This document shows positions 45,991 through 55,661 of a stretch of 64,000 nt of DNA, piece after piece. Under the pieces are notes generated by a model, which saw only the letters and a program-made list of their open reading frames with translations, was not told the origin of the DNA and did not search any database. This stretch comes from Algoriphagus sp. Its GTDB lineage: Bacteria; Bacteroidota; Bacteroidia; Cytophagales; Cyclobacteriaceae. The first letter of the stretch is position 1, and every line of letters starts with the position of its first letter. The translations under genes were made by a program, and so were the position numbers. The stretch is from NCBI RefSeq assembly GCF_024305035.1, contig NZ_JAMWZB010000004.1, positions 62,001 through 126,000 on the forward strand, given 5' to 3'.

Positions 45991-46021
45991 CAAATGTAGA
46001 CATTAAACTTATCGGTACAAA
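45991..46021 (-). promoter_or_regulatory. Promoter of tRNA-Cys (TTTG-N19-TACATTTG)
   Basis: On the minus strand TTTG (46021-46018) and TACATTTG (45998-45991) are separated by exactly 19 bases, a perfect Bacteroidota-type -33/-7 pair, about 17 bases upstream of the tRNA. Confidence 0.8.
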
Positions 46022-46264
46022 AGAGTGTAGAGGAAAAATTTTGAAAAGTCAAGGATTAGAGAAATGAGAGGAAGGTTTTACTTGAAAAAAAAACACAGTA
46101 TTTGTTGTTTTTTTGGACTCTTTGAAAATAGGCTTTTTTGCTTATTATTTATAAAGATTCTAAATTATAAATACTTTTCTAAAAGGAGGTTAATAAATTG
46201 AAGATCAATAGATTAATCACTCAAATGTTACAGATTAAAGGCTACACTGAGCTTTCAATTCATG

Positions 46265-46295
46265 TTTGAAAAATAAAGCCCGGGTACTACCTTTG
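46265..46295 (+). promoter_or_regulatory. Promoter of the act/cox respiratory operon (TTTG-N19-TACCTTTG)
   Basis: TTTG (46265-46268) and TACCTTTG (46288-46295) with 19 bases between them form an exact -33/-7 match. They lie 45 bases before the actA ATG and are the only such match seen in that gap on this strand. Confidence 0.8.
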
Positions 46296-46339
46296 CAAGG
46301 GTTATTTAAAACCGATTAAACTATTTAATTAGCTATAAT

Positions 46340-47605
46340 ATGTTATCCAAACGCTCGTTAGTAGGGGTTCGATGGAATTTCCACACACTGGCAGTGCTGT
46401 TTTTCTTTCTGGTCGGGACGCAGGTTTTTGCTGCAGATCCGGCGGTGTCAGAAAGTGAAGAGGCCATTTCAGCAGGAAAGACAGTTTTCAATGCAAACTG
46501 TAAAACTTGTCACAAATTGGATCAGAAGGTAGTTGGTCCAGCCCTGAGAGGTATCACTGATCGGCAGTCCATTGAATGGGCCAAGCGATTTATTGTCAAT
46601 TCGCAGGAAGTAATTGCCTCAGGGGACGATTACGCCAATAAGTTGTATGAGGAATATGGGAACCTGCAAATGCCCAATCATCTTTTCTTGACTGATGCTG
46701 ATTTAGACAATTTGCTCTCTTACATCGAATATGGAGACAAAGTGGATCCTGCTGCTGAAGCTGCCTCTGCTGCAGGCCAGGGTGGCGAAGTATCCGGCGG
46801 TGGAGGAGGAATTCCTACCGAATACCTAACCATTATCGTAGTGGTTTTGGTGATTGTCTTGTTGCTGATTTTGATCGTATTGGGCTTAATCATTTCTGTC
46901 CTAACCAAATACATCAACAAGCAGGATTTGCCAGAGGATGACAAAGAATTTGTTTCTCAGAAATTTGATGTTGGGAAAATCCTCAAAAGTGATGGATTCA
47001 TCATTATTGTGACTGCGATCGTGGTGGCCTTGGTAGCTAAAACGGCAATTGACGGATTATATGGAGTAGGGATTCAGCAAGGATATGCACCTACTCAACC
47101 GATTGCCTATTCTCACGCACTCCATGCCGGTACTCTAGAAATCGAGTGTCAATATTGCCATACCGGTGTGGAAATTGGAAAATCGGCAAACATACCTTCT
47201 GCCAACATTTGTATGAATTGCCATACGCATGTGCAGAACGTGCAAGGGAAAGAAGGAATTTCTCCAGAAATTCAAAAAATCTACGATGCCGTAGATAATA
47301 ATAAGCCGATTGAATGGGTACGGGTTCACAACCTCCCAGATTTGGCTTATTTCAACCACTCTCAACACGTAAAAGTAGGTGAGATTGAATGTCAGACCTG
47401 TCATGGTCCCATCGAAGAGATGGAAGTGGTTTATCAGCACTCTTCCTTGACAATGGGTTGGTGTATCGATTGTCACAGACAGACTGAAATTGCCGCAGAT
47501 GGCAATGAATATTACGATAAGTTGGTCCAGTTACACTCCGACTCCAAGGATGCCTTAAAAGTTAAGGACATCGGCGGTCTCGAATGTGCTAAGTGCCACT
47601 ATTAA
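46340..47605 (+). CDS. actA: Alternative complex III multihaem cytochrome ActA with an extra N-terminal cytochrome c domain
   Basis: This is a 421-residue protein with a signal peptide (cleavage near VFAA). Residues 40-135 form a class I cytochrome c domain: CKTCH at 54-58 and a probable axial Met111. Two membrane helices (162-188 and 218-238) follow. The remainder is the classic pentahaem ActA: CQYCH (270), CMNCH (291), CQTCH (351), CIDCH (375) and CAKCH (416), six haems in all. ActA passes electrons from the ACIII iron-sulfur subunit to downstream cytochromes. It is the first gene of the operon. Confidence 0.92.
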   Translation: MLSKRSLVGVRWNFHTLAVLFFFLVGTQVFAADPAVSESEEAISAGKTVFNANCKTCHKLDQKVVGPALRGITDRQSIEWAKRFIVNSQEVIASGDDYANKLYEEYGNLQMPNHLFLTDADLDNLLSYIEYGDKVDPAAEAASAAGQGGEVSGGGGGIPTEYLTIIVVVLVIVLLLILIVLGLIISVLTKYINKQDLPEDDKEFVSQKFDVGKILKSDGFIIIVTAIVVALVAKTAIDGLYGVGIQQGYAPTQPIAYSHALHAGTLEIECQYCHTGVEIGKSANIPSANICMNCHTHVQNVQGKEGISPEIQKIYDAVDNNKPIEWVRVHNLPDLAYFNHSQHVKVGEIECQTCHGPIEEMEVVYQHSSLTMGWCIDCHRQTEIAADGNEYYDKLVQLHSDSKDALKVKDIGGLECAKCHY

Positions 47606-47640
47606 TTTATCAATTCGAAAATTCATTCCTAGATCATAAA

Positions 47641-50600
47641 ATGAAGGAAACTAAAAAAACATACTGGAAAGGGCTAGAGCAGCTCAACAATGATCCAGAG
47701 TTTGTAAAGCATGCCGACCGGGAATTTCCTGAGCTTCCTTCCGCATTGGGCGAGGATGGTAGTGCTTCCAGAAGAGATTTTCTGAAACTGATGGGATTCA
47801 GCTTAGCAGCAGCTTCTTTGGCTGCTTGTGAAGCTCCGGTTAGAAAGGCTATTCCATACGTGAATAAGCCGGTAGATATCAACCCTTCTATTCCTAATTA
47901 TTACGCTTCTACGTTTGCTTCTGGCGGTGATTATGCTGCTGTAGTGGTAAAAACACGTGAAGGGCGACCGATCAAAATAGATGGTAATGAGCTTTCTCCT
48001 GTAAATAAAGGAAAAGTAAATGCCATTGTGGAAGCCTCTGTGCTATCACTTTACGACAAGCATCGTCTGACCGGTCCTACACTAAACGGTGAAAAATCCG
48101 ATTGGGCTACAGTAGACGCACAGGTGAAATCAAGTCTTGCTGGAGCTGGATCAATTAAAATTGTGTCCAACACGATTTTGTCCCCTTCCACTGAAAAAGT
48201 AATCGAACAGTTTACCGCTACTTTCGGAGATGTGGAAGTAATCATGTACGATCCCCTTTCCAATTACGGCATAAAGAAAGCTTCCGAAACCTATTATGGT
48301 CAAAGTGTAGTTCCTTCTTATAATTTTGATCAGGCCAAAACCATCGTTTCCTTTGGAGCTGATTTCTTAGGAACTTGGATTTCTCCAATTGAATTTGCAG
48401 GTCAGTACGGAAAAACCCGTAAAATCAGCAAAGAGAATCCGGAGATGTCCAGACATTACCAGTTTGAGTCCAATCTTTCTTTGACTGGTGCAAATGCTGA
48501 TTACCGCACGCCAATCAAAGCTTCTCAAAGTGGATTGGCAGTTTTGGGATTGTATAATTTGATTGCAGCAAAAGCAGGAGCATCTCGTGTTTCTGCCCCA
48601 GCAGTCGAAGTTGCAAATCTCGAAAAAGCAGCCAATGATCTTTGGGCCTCCAGAGGAGCTTCTTTGGTGGTTTCCGGATCCAATGATCCGAATGTTCAGG
48701 TTGTGATCCATGCGATTAACGAGCTTCTAGGGAATAACGGAACCACCGTGGATTTTTCTACACCGGTGTTCTTCAGAAGAGGTGATGATGCGCGAATGAA
48801 CCAATTTGTGGATCAGTTAACAGGTGGTCAAATCGGTGCTGTAATTTTCCATAACTGTAATCCTGTGTACGATCATGCTCGTGGAGCTGAAATCGCCGAA
48901 GGTATTGCTAAAGCTCGGGTAAGTATTTCTACCAATGGAACTCCTGATGAAACTGCTTCCTTGGTTCAAATTCAAGCGCCAGATCATCATTTCTTGGAGT
49001 CTTGGAATGATTTCCAGCCAAAAGCCGGACATTTCTCCCTAGCGCAGCCAACTATTTCCCCATTATTTGATACACGTCAAGCGCAAGATTCCTTCTTGAC
49101 ATGGGCTGGTAGTACAAGTAATTACTATGACTTTTTGCAGCAGACCTGGAGAGAAACGCTTTATGCGCAATTGGGAGGAGAAACTCCTTTCCAAGAATTT
49201 TGGGATCGCTCTTTATATAATGGTGTAGTCCATGCGGCACAAGCAGAAACCGAAGCTACTCCGATTGTAGCTATAGGGGATGTTTCTCCAGCGGCCTCTG
49301 CTGTAGCAGCTGCTTATTCTGCTGATAATTCAGGTGCTGAGTTGGTAATCTATTCCAAAGTAGGGATAGGTAACGGTACGTTTGCCAACAATCCATGGCT
49401 TCAGGAAATGCCTGATCCGATCACCAAGGCTACCTGGGACAACTATTTGACCGTATCTCAGAAATGGGCTTCGGATAATGGAATTTCCATGGTCGAAGAA
49501 AATACACAGAAAGCAACCATTTCTGTCAATGGTAAATCTCTTACCCTTCCAGTTTTGATCCAACCTGGTCAAGCAGAAGGTACCTTTGGTCTGGCTTTGG
49601 GTTATGGTCGTACCAAAGGCGGTCGAGTGGCTAATGGAGTAGGAGTCAATGCTTATGATTTGCTGGATAGCAGCAAAGGTTTTGTGAATTTTGAGGTGAT
49701 TTCAGGGGTGGATGTTCAGGTATCTGGTGATTCTTACAAAATCGCACGAACTCAGACTCACCAGACTTTTATGGGTCGGGAGAACGTGATTCAAGAAGCT
49801 ACCTTAGCTGAATACAAGCAAGATGCTTCTGCCGGAAGATATAAGCCAGAAATCTACAAAGACGGTGAATTTGTAAAGCCTTCCAAAATCTCGCTTTGGA
49901 AAGGGCATCAATATTCTCAGCATCACTGGGGTTTGGCCATAGACATGAACTCCTGTATTGGATGTTCGGCTTGTTCAGTTGCTTGTCAAGTGGAAAACAA
50001 CGTCGCTGTGGTCGGAAAGCAGGAAGTTCTGAACCGAAGAGAAATGGCATGGATCAGAATTGACCGGTACTATTCTTCTGATGCTCCTGCAGATGATTTG
50101 GATGGAATGGAGGTAGCTTCCCAGAATCCGGAAGTGACATTCCAGCCGATGATGTGTCAGCAGTGTAATAATGCGCCATGCGAGACGGTATGTCCGGTGG
50201 CAGCGACCACGCACTCTTCAGAGGGGTTGAATCAAATGACCTATAACAGATGTATCGGTACTCGCTATTGTGCAAATAACTGTCCGTATAAGGTGCGTCG
50301 ATTCAACTGGTTTAAATACCATGATAACAAGGATTTTGCTGGAGTCAATGTTGCTCAAAACGACGACTTGGGTAAAATGGTTTTGAATCCTGACGTAACG
50401 GTCCGTGTACGTGGTGTAATGGAAAAATGCTCAATGTGTGTGCAACGAATCCAGGCAGGAAAATTGGCTGCCAAGCGTGAAAAGCGTAAAGTACAAGATG
50501 GAGAAATCAACGTGGCTTGTGCGGTGGCTTGTCCTACTGATGCTTTGGTTTTTGGGGATATGAATGATCCAAGCAGCAAAGTTTCTCAACTCTTGAAAAT

Positions 50601-50733
50601 TGAGGAAAATTCTACTTCTGCACAAAAGGAAGTGAATGAGGAACGAGCGTACCATGTATTGGAGGAGATCAACGTGAGTCCAAACGTTTGGTACTTTACC
50701 AAAATCAGAAATAAAGATAAAAACGAAGCGTAA
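47641..50733 (+). CDS. actB: Alternative complex III iron-sulfur subunit ActB (molybdopterin-like + ferredoxin fusion)
   Basis: This 1030-residue protein carries a Tat signal with the twin Arg at 44-45 (SRRDFLKLMG). The N-terminal two-thirds resembles a molybdopterin oxidoreductase that has lost its cofactor. The C-terminal third is a four-cluster ferredoxin domain with CIGCSACSVACQ, CQQCNNAPCETVCP, CIGTRYCANNCP and CSMC...CAVACPTDA. It carries electrons from quinol, oxidised with ActC, toward ActA. An in-frame extension to 47593 overlaps actA; I chose the ATG at 47641 because it gives the normal Tat leader. Confidence 0.93.
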   Translation: MKETKKTYWKGLEQLNNDPEFVKHADREFPELPSALGEDGSASRRDFLKLMGFSLAAASLAACEAPVRKAIPYVNKPVDINPSIPNYYASTFASGGDYAAVVVKTREGRPIKIDGNELSPVNKGKVNAIVEASVLSLYDKHRLTGPTLNGEKSDWATVDAQVKSSLAGAGSIKIVSNTILSPSTEKVIEQFTATFGDVEVIMYDPLSNYGIKKASETYYGQSVVPSYNFDQAKTIVSFGADFLGTWISPIEFAGQYGKTRKISKENPEMSRHYQFESNLSLTGANADYRTPIKASQSGLAVLGLYNLIAAKAGASRVSAPAVEVANLEKAANDLWASRGASLVVSGSNDPNVQVVIHAINELLGNNGTTVDFSTPVFFRRGDDARMNQFVDQLTGGQIGAVIFHNCNPVYDHARGAEIAEGIAKARVSISTNGTPDETASLVQIQAPDHHFLESWNDFQPKAGHFSLAQPTISPLFDTRQAQDSFLTWAGSTSNYYDFLQQTWRETLYAQLGGETPFQEFWDRSLYNGVVHAAQAETEATPIVAIGDVSPAASAVAAAYSADNSGAELVIYSKVGIGNGTFANNPWLQEMPDPITKATWDNYLTVSQKWASDNGISMVEENTQKATISVNGKSLTLPVLIQPGQAEGTFGLALGYGRTKGGRVANGVGVNAYDLLDSSKGFVNFEVISGVDVQVSGDSYKIARTQTHQTFMGRENVIQEATLAEYKQDASAGRYKPEIYKDGEFVKPSKISLWKGHQYSQHHWGLAIDMNSCIGCSACSVACQVENNVAVVGKQEVLNRREMAWIRIDRYYSSDAPADDLDGMEVASQNPEVTFQPMMCQQCNNAPCETVCPVAATTHSSEGLNQMTYNRCIGTRYCANNCPYKVRRFNWFKYHDNKDFAGVNVAQNDDLGKMVLNPDVTVRVRGVMEKCSMCVQRIQAGKLAAKREKRKVQDGEINVACAVACPTDALVFGDMNDPSSKVSQLLKIEENSTSAQKEVNEERAYHVLEEINVSPNVWYFTKIRNKDKNEA

Positions 50734-50750
50734 TCATAATTTTATAAACT

Positions 50751-52115
50751 ATGCAGGTTACTTCATCCGTACGTCAACCTTTAGTCACCGGTGGTAAAAC
50801 TTACCATGATGTGACCCATGACGTGGCCCGACAGGTAGAAGGTAAGCCCTCAGTGGGTTGGCTTTTGGCCTTTCTGACAGCAGCAGGCGTCTTAGCGTTA
50901 GGCTCCATTGCACTTATCGCGACACTATGGGAAGGCATTGGTATGTGGGGGTTAAATAAAACAATCGGTTGGGCTTGGGATATCACCAACTTTGTTTGGT
51001 GGGTTGGTATCGGTCACGCCGGTACTCTAATCTCAGCAGTTTTATTGCTTTTCAGACAAAAGTGGAGAACATCCATCAACCGAGCTGCAGAAGCAATGAC
51101 CATTTTCGCTGTTATTTGTGCGGCGATGTTTCCGGTGATTCACATGGGAAGACCTTGGTTGGGAGCTTATTGGGCTCTTCCACTACCCAATACCTTTGGC
51201 TCGCTTTGGGTTAATTTCAACTCTCCCTTGCTTTGGGACGTTTTCGCGATCTCGACTTACTTCTCAGTTTCTTTGGTATTCTGGTACATCGGATTAATTC
51301 CAGATTTTGCCACGATTCGGGACAGAGCGACTGGCTTAAGAAAAGTAATCTATGGTGCACTTTCCTTTGGTTGGGATGGGGCTGCCAAAACATGGATGCG
51401 TTATGAATCGGTTTCTTTAATTTTAGCGGGTCTTGCAACGCCTTTGGTACTATCAGTTCATACGATTGTATCCTTTGACTTTGCCACATCGGTGATTCCG
51501 GGATGGCATACAACCATTTTCCCTCCTTATTTCGTTGCAGGTGCAATTTTCTCAGGTTTCGCGATGGTATTGACTCTCATGATCATTACGCGAAAGGTAT
51601 TTAAACTGGAGGATTACATCACGATCGGACACATTGAGTTGATGAATATTGTGATCATCATTACGGGTTCAATTGTGGGTATTGCCTACATTACCGAGTT
51701 CTTTATCGCTTGGTATTCAGGAGTGGAGGCAGAACAATATGCCTTTATCAACCGAGCAACGGGTCCTTATTGGTGGGCTTATTGGTCCATGATGACCTGT
51801 AATGTGATTTCTCCCCAGTTGTTCTGGTTTAAGAAAATTCGAACTTCCATAGTTGCTACTTTCCTGTTGTCCTTAGTGGTGAATATTGGGATGTGGTTTG
51901 AGCGATTTGTAATTATTGTTACTTCGCTTCATCGAGATTATCTTCCATCTTCTTGGGCGATGTTTTATCCAACTTGGGCTGATGTAGGAGTTTACCTCTT
52001 TACGTTCGGTTTGTTCTTCACCTTATTCTTCTTGTTTGCGAAGTTTTTCCCTGTGATCAACATGGCTGAGGTGAAATCTGTATTGAAGTCTTCATCTGAA
52101 AAAGTGGCTAAATAA
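50751..52115 (+). CDS. actC: Alternative complex III membrane subunit ActC (NrfD/PsrC family)
   Basis: This 454-residue protein has about ten transmembrane helices and the NrfD/polysulfide reductase pattern: [43 protein letters not shown] and [21 protein letters not shown]. It is the quinol-binding partner of ActB and probably contributes to proton movement. It follows actB by 17 bases. Confidence 0.93.
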   Translation: MQVTSSVRQPLVTGGKTYHDVTHDVARQVEGKPSVGWLLAFLTAAGVLALGSIALIATLWEGIGMWGLNKTIGWAWDITNFVWWVGIGHAGTLISAVLLLFRQKWRTSINRAAEAMTIFAVICAAMFPVIHMGRPWLGAYWALPLPNTFGSLWVNFNSPLLWDVFAISTYFSVSLVFWYIGLIPDFATIRDRATGLRKVIYGALSFGWDGAAKTWMRYESVSLILAGLATPLVLSVHTIVSFDFATSVIPGWHTTIFPPYFVAGAIFSGFAMVLTLMIITRKVFKLEDYITIGHIELMNIVIIITGSIVGIAYITEFFIAWYSGVEAEQYAFINRATGPYWWAYWSMMTCNVISPQLFWFKKIRTSIVATFLLSLVVNIGMWFERFVIIVTSLHRDYLPSSWAMFYPTWADVGVYLFTFGLFFTLFFLFAKFFPVINMAEVKSVLKSSSEKVAK

Positions 52116-52117
52116 TC

Positions 52118-52648
52118 ATGGAAAGAGATACGCATTTTATATTAGGTGTATATGAGGACGAGGATGTATTGCTTCATGCAGTGGAGCAGGTTCGTTCCTC
52201 AGGGGTGAAAATTCACGAAGTTTTTTCTCCCTATCCGGTACACGGTCTTGAGCATGTGTTGGGATACAAAAGAAGCCGACTTCCGATTGCAGCCTTTTTG
52301 TTTGGCCTGTTGGGAACGTCTTTGGCCTTGACCATGCAGTTTTACATGATGAAGTTTGACTGGCCGATGATTATCGGGGGTAAAGATTTCGCGGCTGTTC
52401 CTGATTTTATTCCAGTAACATTTGAAATGACCGTTTTATTGGCTGCTTTTGGGATGGTCGGTGTTTTTATGATCAGTTCTAATCTCAAGCCATGGGCACA
52501 GCCAAGAATCTTCGATGTAAGAATCACGGACGATAAGCATGTAATGGCGATTGACATTGCAAACAACAATGCTTTGGACGTGGAAAAGATCAAAGAGATA
52601 TTGAAGTCTTCTGGTGCAACAGAGGTAAATAATAAAAGTTTTGAATAG
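52118..52648 (+). CDS. actD: Alternative complex III subunit ActD (DUF3341)
   Basis: This 176-residue DUF3341 protein has the start THFILGVYEDEDVLLHAVEQVR and PYPVHGLEHVLGYKRSRLP, followed by two membrane helices (about residues 55-75 and 100-120). It is a structural membrane subunit of ACIII, 2 bases after actC. Confidence 0.92.
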   Translation: MERDTHFILGVYEDEDVLLHAVEQVRSSGVKIHEVFSPYPVHGLEHVLGYKRSRLPIAAFLFGLLGTSLALTMQFYMMKFDWPMIIGGKDFAAVPDFIPVTFEMTVLLAAFGMVGVFMISSNLKPWAQPRIFDVRITDDKHVMAIDIANNNALDVEKIKEILKSSGATEVNNKSFE

Positions 52649-52661
52649 TAATATCAGCGAT

Positions 52662-53288
52662 ATGAAGCTTGTAAAAACACTTAATATTCTGGGTATAGTT
52701 ACCGCTGGAATAGTATTGGGTGCGTGTAGAGCCGGGGGAGACAATCAAGGCTTGGAATATGCTCCGCAAATGTACCATTCTGTTGCCTATGAGCCTTTGA
52801 CTCAGATTACAGATGAAAGTCAGGGAGACTGGCTTTCCAATCGGGAAGATGAGAAAGGTGAATTCTACAACAGCAATATCTACAATCCCCATAATATGAA
52901 CATGCGGGAGCCGGTGGAAAATACTGTTCCGAGAAACAAAAATGGCTATTTGCCCTATCGATTAAAAGCATTCGAATTGGAGGAGGCTGCTTTGATTGAA
53001 AACCCCATCGAATTATCTGATCAGGTGTTGGATGAGGGAGAGACGCTTTATCTTCAATATTGCTCTTCCTGCCATGGTGCTGGTGGCGAAGGTGACGGGA
53101 AAGCAGGTTTGATTATCGGAGGAGTAGCCAACCTTAAAGGTGGAGCCTATATTAATCTACCTGAAGGACATATTTTCCATGTCATTACCAAAGGTAAAGG
53201 AAGAATGGGTGCACATGGTTCTCAAATCACTCCTGAGAATCGATGGAAGATCGTTCATTATGTTAAACAAGAAATCCAGAAGCAATAA
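52662..53288 (+). CDS. actE: Alternative complex III monohaem cytochrome ActE, lipoprotein
   Basis: This is a 208-residue lipoprotein (lipobox LGAC) with a single class I haem motif, CSSCHGAGGEGDGKAG, and a probable axial Met in KGKGRMGAHG. The reading frame opens with a TTG at 52641 inside actD, but the ATG at 52662 gives the correct lipoprotein signal. It is one of the electron exits of ACIII toward the oxidase. Confidence 0.9.
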   Translation: MKLVKTLNILGIVTAGIVLGACRAGGDNQGLEYAPQMYHSVAYEPLTQITDESQGDWLSNREDEKGEFYNSNIYNPHNMNMREPVENTVPRNKNGYLPYRLKAFELEEAALIENPIELSDQVLDEGETLYLQYCSSCHGAGGEGDGKAGLIIGGVANLKGGAYINLPEGHIFHVITKGKGRMGAHGSQITPENRWKIVHYVKQEIQKQ

Positions 53289-53290
53289 TC

Positions 53291-54586
53291 ATGGCTCATC
53301 ACGTACAAAACTTTAATTTGGATCAAAAATTTGAGTTCAATTCTGGCATTAAAAAGCCAATATTGACAGTTTTGATTATCGGCGCCGTTTTGCTGGGTAT
53401 TGGGATAGTGCTTGCCATGACAAGTGGCGGACATGGCCAAGAAGGTGCAGAAGCTGGAGCCCATGCATTTCATTGGTATGAGCGCCTATTTGCCAATATC
53501 TGGATCAATAATGTGTATTTCACAGGAATCGCTATCGTCGGTGTGTTCTTCTTTGCAATCCAATACGCTGCGCAAGCAGGTTGGTCTGCACCAATTACGC
53601 GAGTCATGTTGTCCTTGGGTAGCTGGTTGCCATTTGCAGCCATTTTGATGATTGCAGGCTTCTTCTTGATGGGACACAATTTATTTCATTGGTGGCATGC
53701 TGAATTATTCGATCCGAATTCCTCTGAATATGACTCCATTATTGACGGAAAGGGTGCATTCTTTTACTGGCCGATGGAAAAAGGGACTTTCCCGATTTTC
53801 TATGTGGCTCGAATGGTGATATTCTTTGCATTCTGGATTTTCTTCTTCAATAAATTCAAAAAAATTGCTGCCGCTGAAGATCAACTGGGAGGAACTTCCC
53901 ATTGGTTTAAAATGAGAAGCTGGTCTGCTTATTTCTTGGTTTTCTTTGCCGTTTCATCTTCGGTAGCGGCTTGGGATTGGGTGATGTCCATTGATACCCA
54001 CTGGTTCTCTACGCTATTTGGATGGTATGTATTCTCCTCTTGGTTTGTTGCCGCACTTTCAGCAATTACTTTGTTGACGATTTTCCTAAGAGGGCTAGGT
54101 TATTTGGAAATGGTCAATGAAAATCACATTCATGACCTTGGAAAGTTTGTGTTTGGATTCTCTATTTTCTGGACTTACCTGTGGTTTTCGCAGTTCCTTT
54201 TGATCTATTATGCCAATATACCTGAAGAATCAGTTTATTTTGTTGAGAGACTGACAAGTGATGTGTATGGACCGTTTATTTTTGTAAATATTGGGTTGAA
54301 CTTTGTACTTCCGTTCTTAGTTTTAATGACAAGAGATTCCAAAAGACATGGTGTATTCCTCAAACTGGTTTGTACGCTTTTGATCGTGGGACACTGGATT
54401 GATTTCATATTGATGGTTCAACCCGGTACTTTGGGTCATAACGGAGGCCTAGGATTAATGGAAGTTGGATCTCTCTTAGTATTTGGTTCAGTTGTGGCGT
54501 TGGTAGTGTTGGGAGGACTAGCCAAAGGGAATTTGGTTCCTAAAAACCACCCAATGCTTGAAGAAAGCTATAATCATCACATTTAA
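53291..54586 (+). CDS. actF: Alternative complex III membrane subunit ActF
   Basis: This 431-residue protein has about ten transmembrane helices and is related to ActC. It includes the family features FHWYERLFANIWINNVYFTGIAI, FYWPMEKGTFPIFYVARM and SAYFLVFFAVSSSVAAWDWVMS. ActF completes the membrane core of ACIII. It starts 2 bases after actE. A 25-base gap leads to the oxidase subunit II gene. Confidence 0.92.
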   Translation: MAHHVQNFNLDQKFEFNSGIKKPILTVLIIGAVLLGIGIVLAMTSGGHGQEGAEAGAHAFHWYERLFANIWINNVYFTGIAIVGVFFFAIQYAAQAGWSAPITRVMLSLGSWLPFAAILMIAGFFLMGHNLFHWWHAELFDPNSSEYDSIIDGKGAFFYWPMEKGTFPIFYVARMVIFFAFWIFFFNKFKKIAAAEDQLGGTSHWFKMRSWSAYFLVFFAVSSSVAAWDWVMSIDTHWFSTLFGWYVFSSWFVAALSAITLLTIFLRGLGYLEMVNENHIHDLGKFVFGFSIFWTYLWFSQFLLIYYANIPEESVYFVERLTSDVYGPFIFVNIGLNFVLPFLVLMTRDSKRHGVFLKLVCTLLIVGHWIDFILMVQPGTLGHNGGLGLMEVGSLLVFGSVVALVVLGGLAKGNLVPKNHPMLEESYNHHI

Positions 54587-54611
54587 TTAAACTAATCCTA
54601 AATAGAATCGT

Positions 54612-55634
54612 ATGTACGGGTTTCTTATAGCAGTCGGAGTTCTTTTACTATTATCCATCATTTGGATGGTGTATCGGATTCAGACTTTGGTATCAGTAGT
54701 AAAAGGGTCAGATAAGAAAATTGCTTCCAGCAGTAATAAGGTCAATGCAATCCTATTTGTGGTTTTCTTGGTAGCGGTAGGTGCATTGATGTTTTGGTAT
54801 TCGATCAAGGAATTTGATAATTATCAGCTTCCGATTGCTTCCGAACACGGAGTGGTTACTGATCAGTTGTTTTGGATAACCATGGCCGTGACAGGAGTAG
54901 TATTTCTGATCACTCATGTGTTATTATTCATTTTCCCTTATAAATATCAGTATAAAGAAAATCGCAAGGCTACTTTTTACCCCGATAACAACAAATTAGA
55001 AATTATTTGGACCGTGGTCCCGGGTGTAGTTTTGGCAGGTTTGGTGATTTCAGGTTGGATGGCTTGGTCTGATATTACAGCACCAGCTCCCGAGAATGCC
55101 CATGTGGTAGAAATTATGGGCTATCAATTTGCATGGGATATTCGCTACCCTGGAAAGGATAATATTTTGGGAGATTATGATTATCGATTAACTACTGCCC
55201 AAAACGGGATGGGAGTTGATTTTTCTGACAAAAATGCAATTGATGACTTCGCTTCTCCCGTGGTGGTAATTCCCAAAGGCGAACCTGTTTTGTTCAAAAT
55301 CCGAGCTCGTGATGTGTTGCACTCAGTTTTTGCTCCTCACATGAGATTGAAAATGGATGCAGTACCTGGTATGCCTACCCGATTCTGGTTTGTACCGACA
55401 AAGACTACAGCAGAAATGCGGGAAGAACTTGGTAATCCGGATTTCAATTATGAAATCGCCTGTACCGAAATTTGTGGAAGAGGTCATAATTCTATGAGAA
55501 GAGTGATCGAAGTTGTAGAACCTGCGGAGTATCAAAAGTGGGTTTCCGAACAAAAGACTTTCATACAAGCGAATCCTGCACTGGCTGATGGGATTGAGGT
55601 TGAGGTGAAGGAAGTGGCAGATATTCAACAATAA
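54612..55634 (+). CDS. coxB: Cytochrome c oxidase subunit II
   Basis: This 340-residue subunit has four predicted membrane helices (two extra N-terminal ones and the usual hairpin at about 90-115 and 135-155) and a cupredoxin CuA domain. The CuA ligands are seen in LHSVFAPHM and ACTEICGRGHNSM (C-x3-C-x3-H-x2-M). No fused cytochrome c follows, so this is aa3, not caa3. It accepts electrons from the ACIII cytochromes. Confidence 0.94.
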   Translation: MYGFLIAVGVLLLLSIIWMVYRIQTLVSVVKGSDKKIASSSNKVNAILFVVFLVAVGALMFWYSIKEFDNYQLPIASEHGVVTDQLFWITMAVTGVVFLITHVLLFIFPYKYQYKENRKATFYPDNNKLEIIWTVVPGVVLAGLVISGWMAWSDITAPAPENAHVVEIMGYQFAWDIRYPGKDNILGDYDYRLTTAQNGMGVDFSDKNAIDDFASPVVVIPKGEPVLFKIRARDVLHSVFAPHMRLKMDAVPGMPTRFWFVPTKTTAEMREELGNPDFNYEIACTEICGRGHNSMRRVIEVVEPAEYQKWVSEQKTFIQANPALADGIEVEVKEVADIQQ

Positions 55635-55661
55635 GAAAGTAAAACAATTAACATAAAGATT

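Larger units (their letters stand above)
45975..46339. other. Intergenic region between tRNA-Cys and the act operon
   Basis: About 365 bases with no gene. It holds the minus-strand tRNA promoter at the left and the plus-strand act operon promoter at the right; AT-rich sequence lies between, in which nothing else was recognised. Confidence 0.6.
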
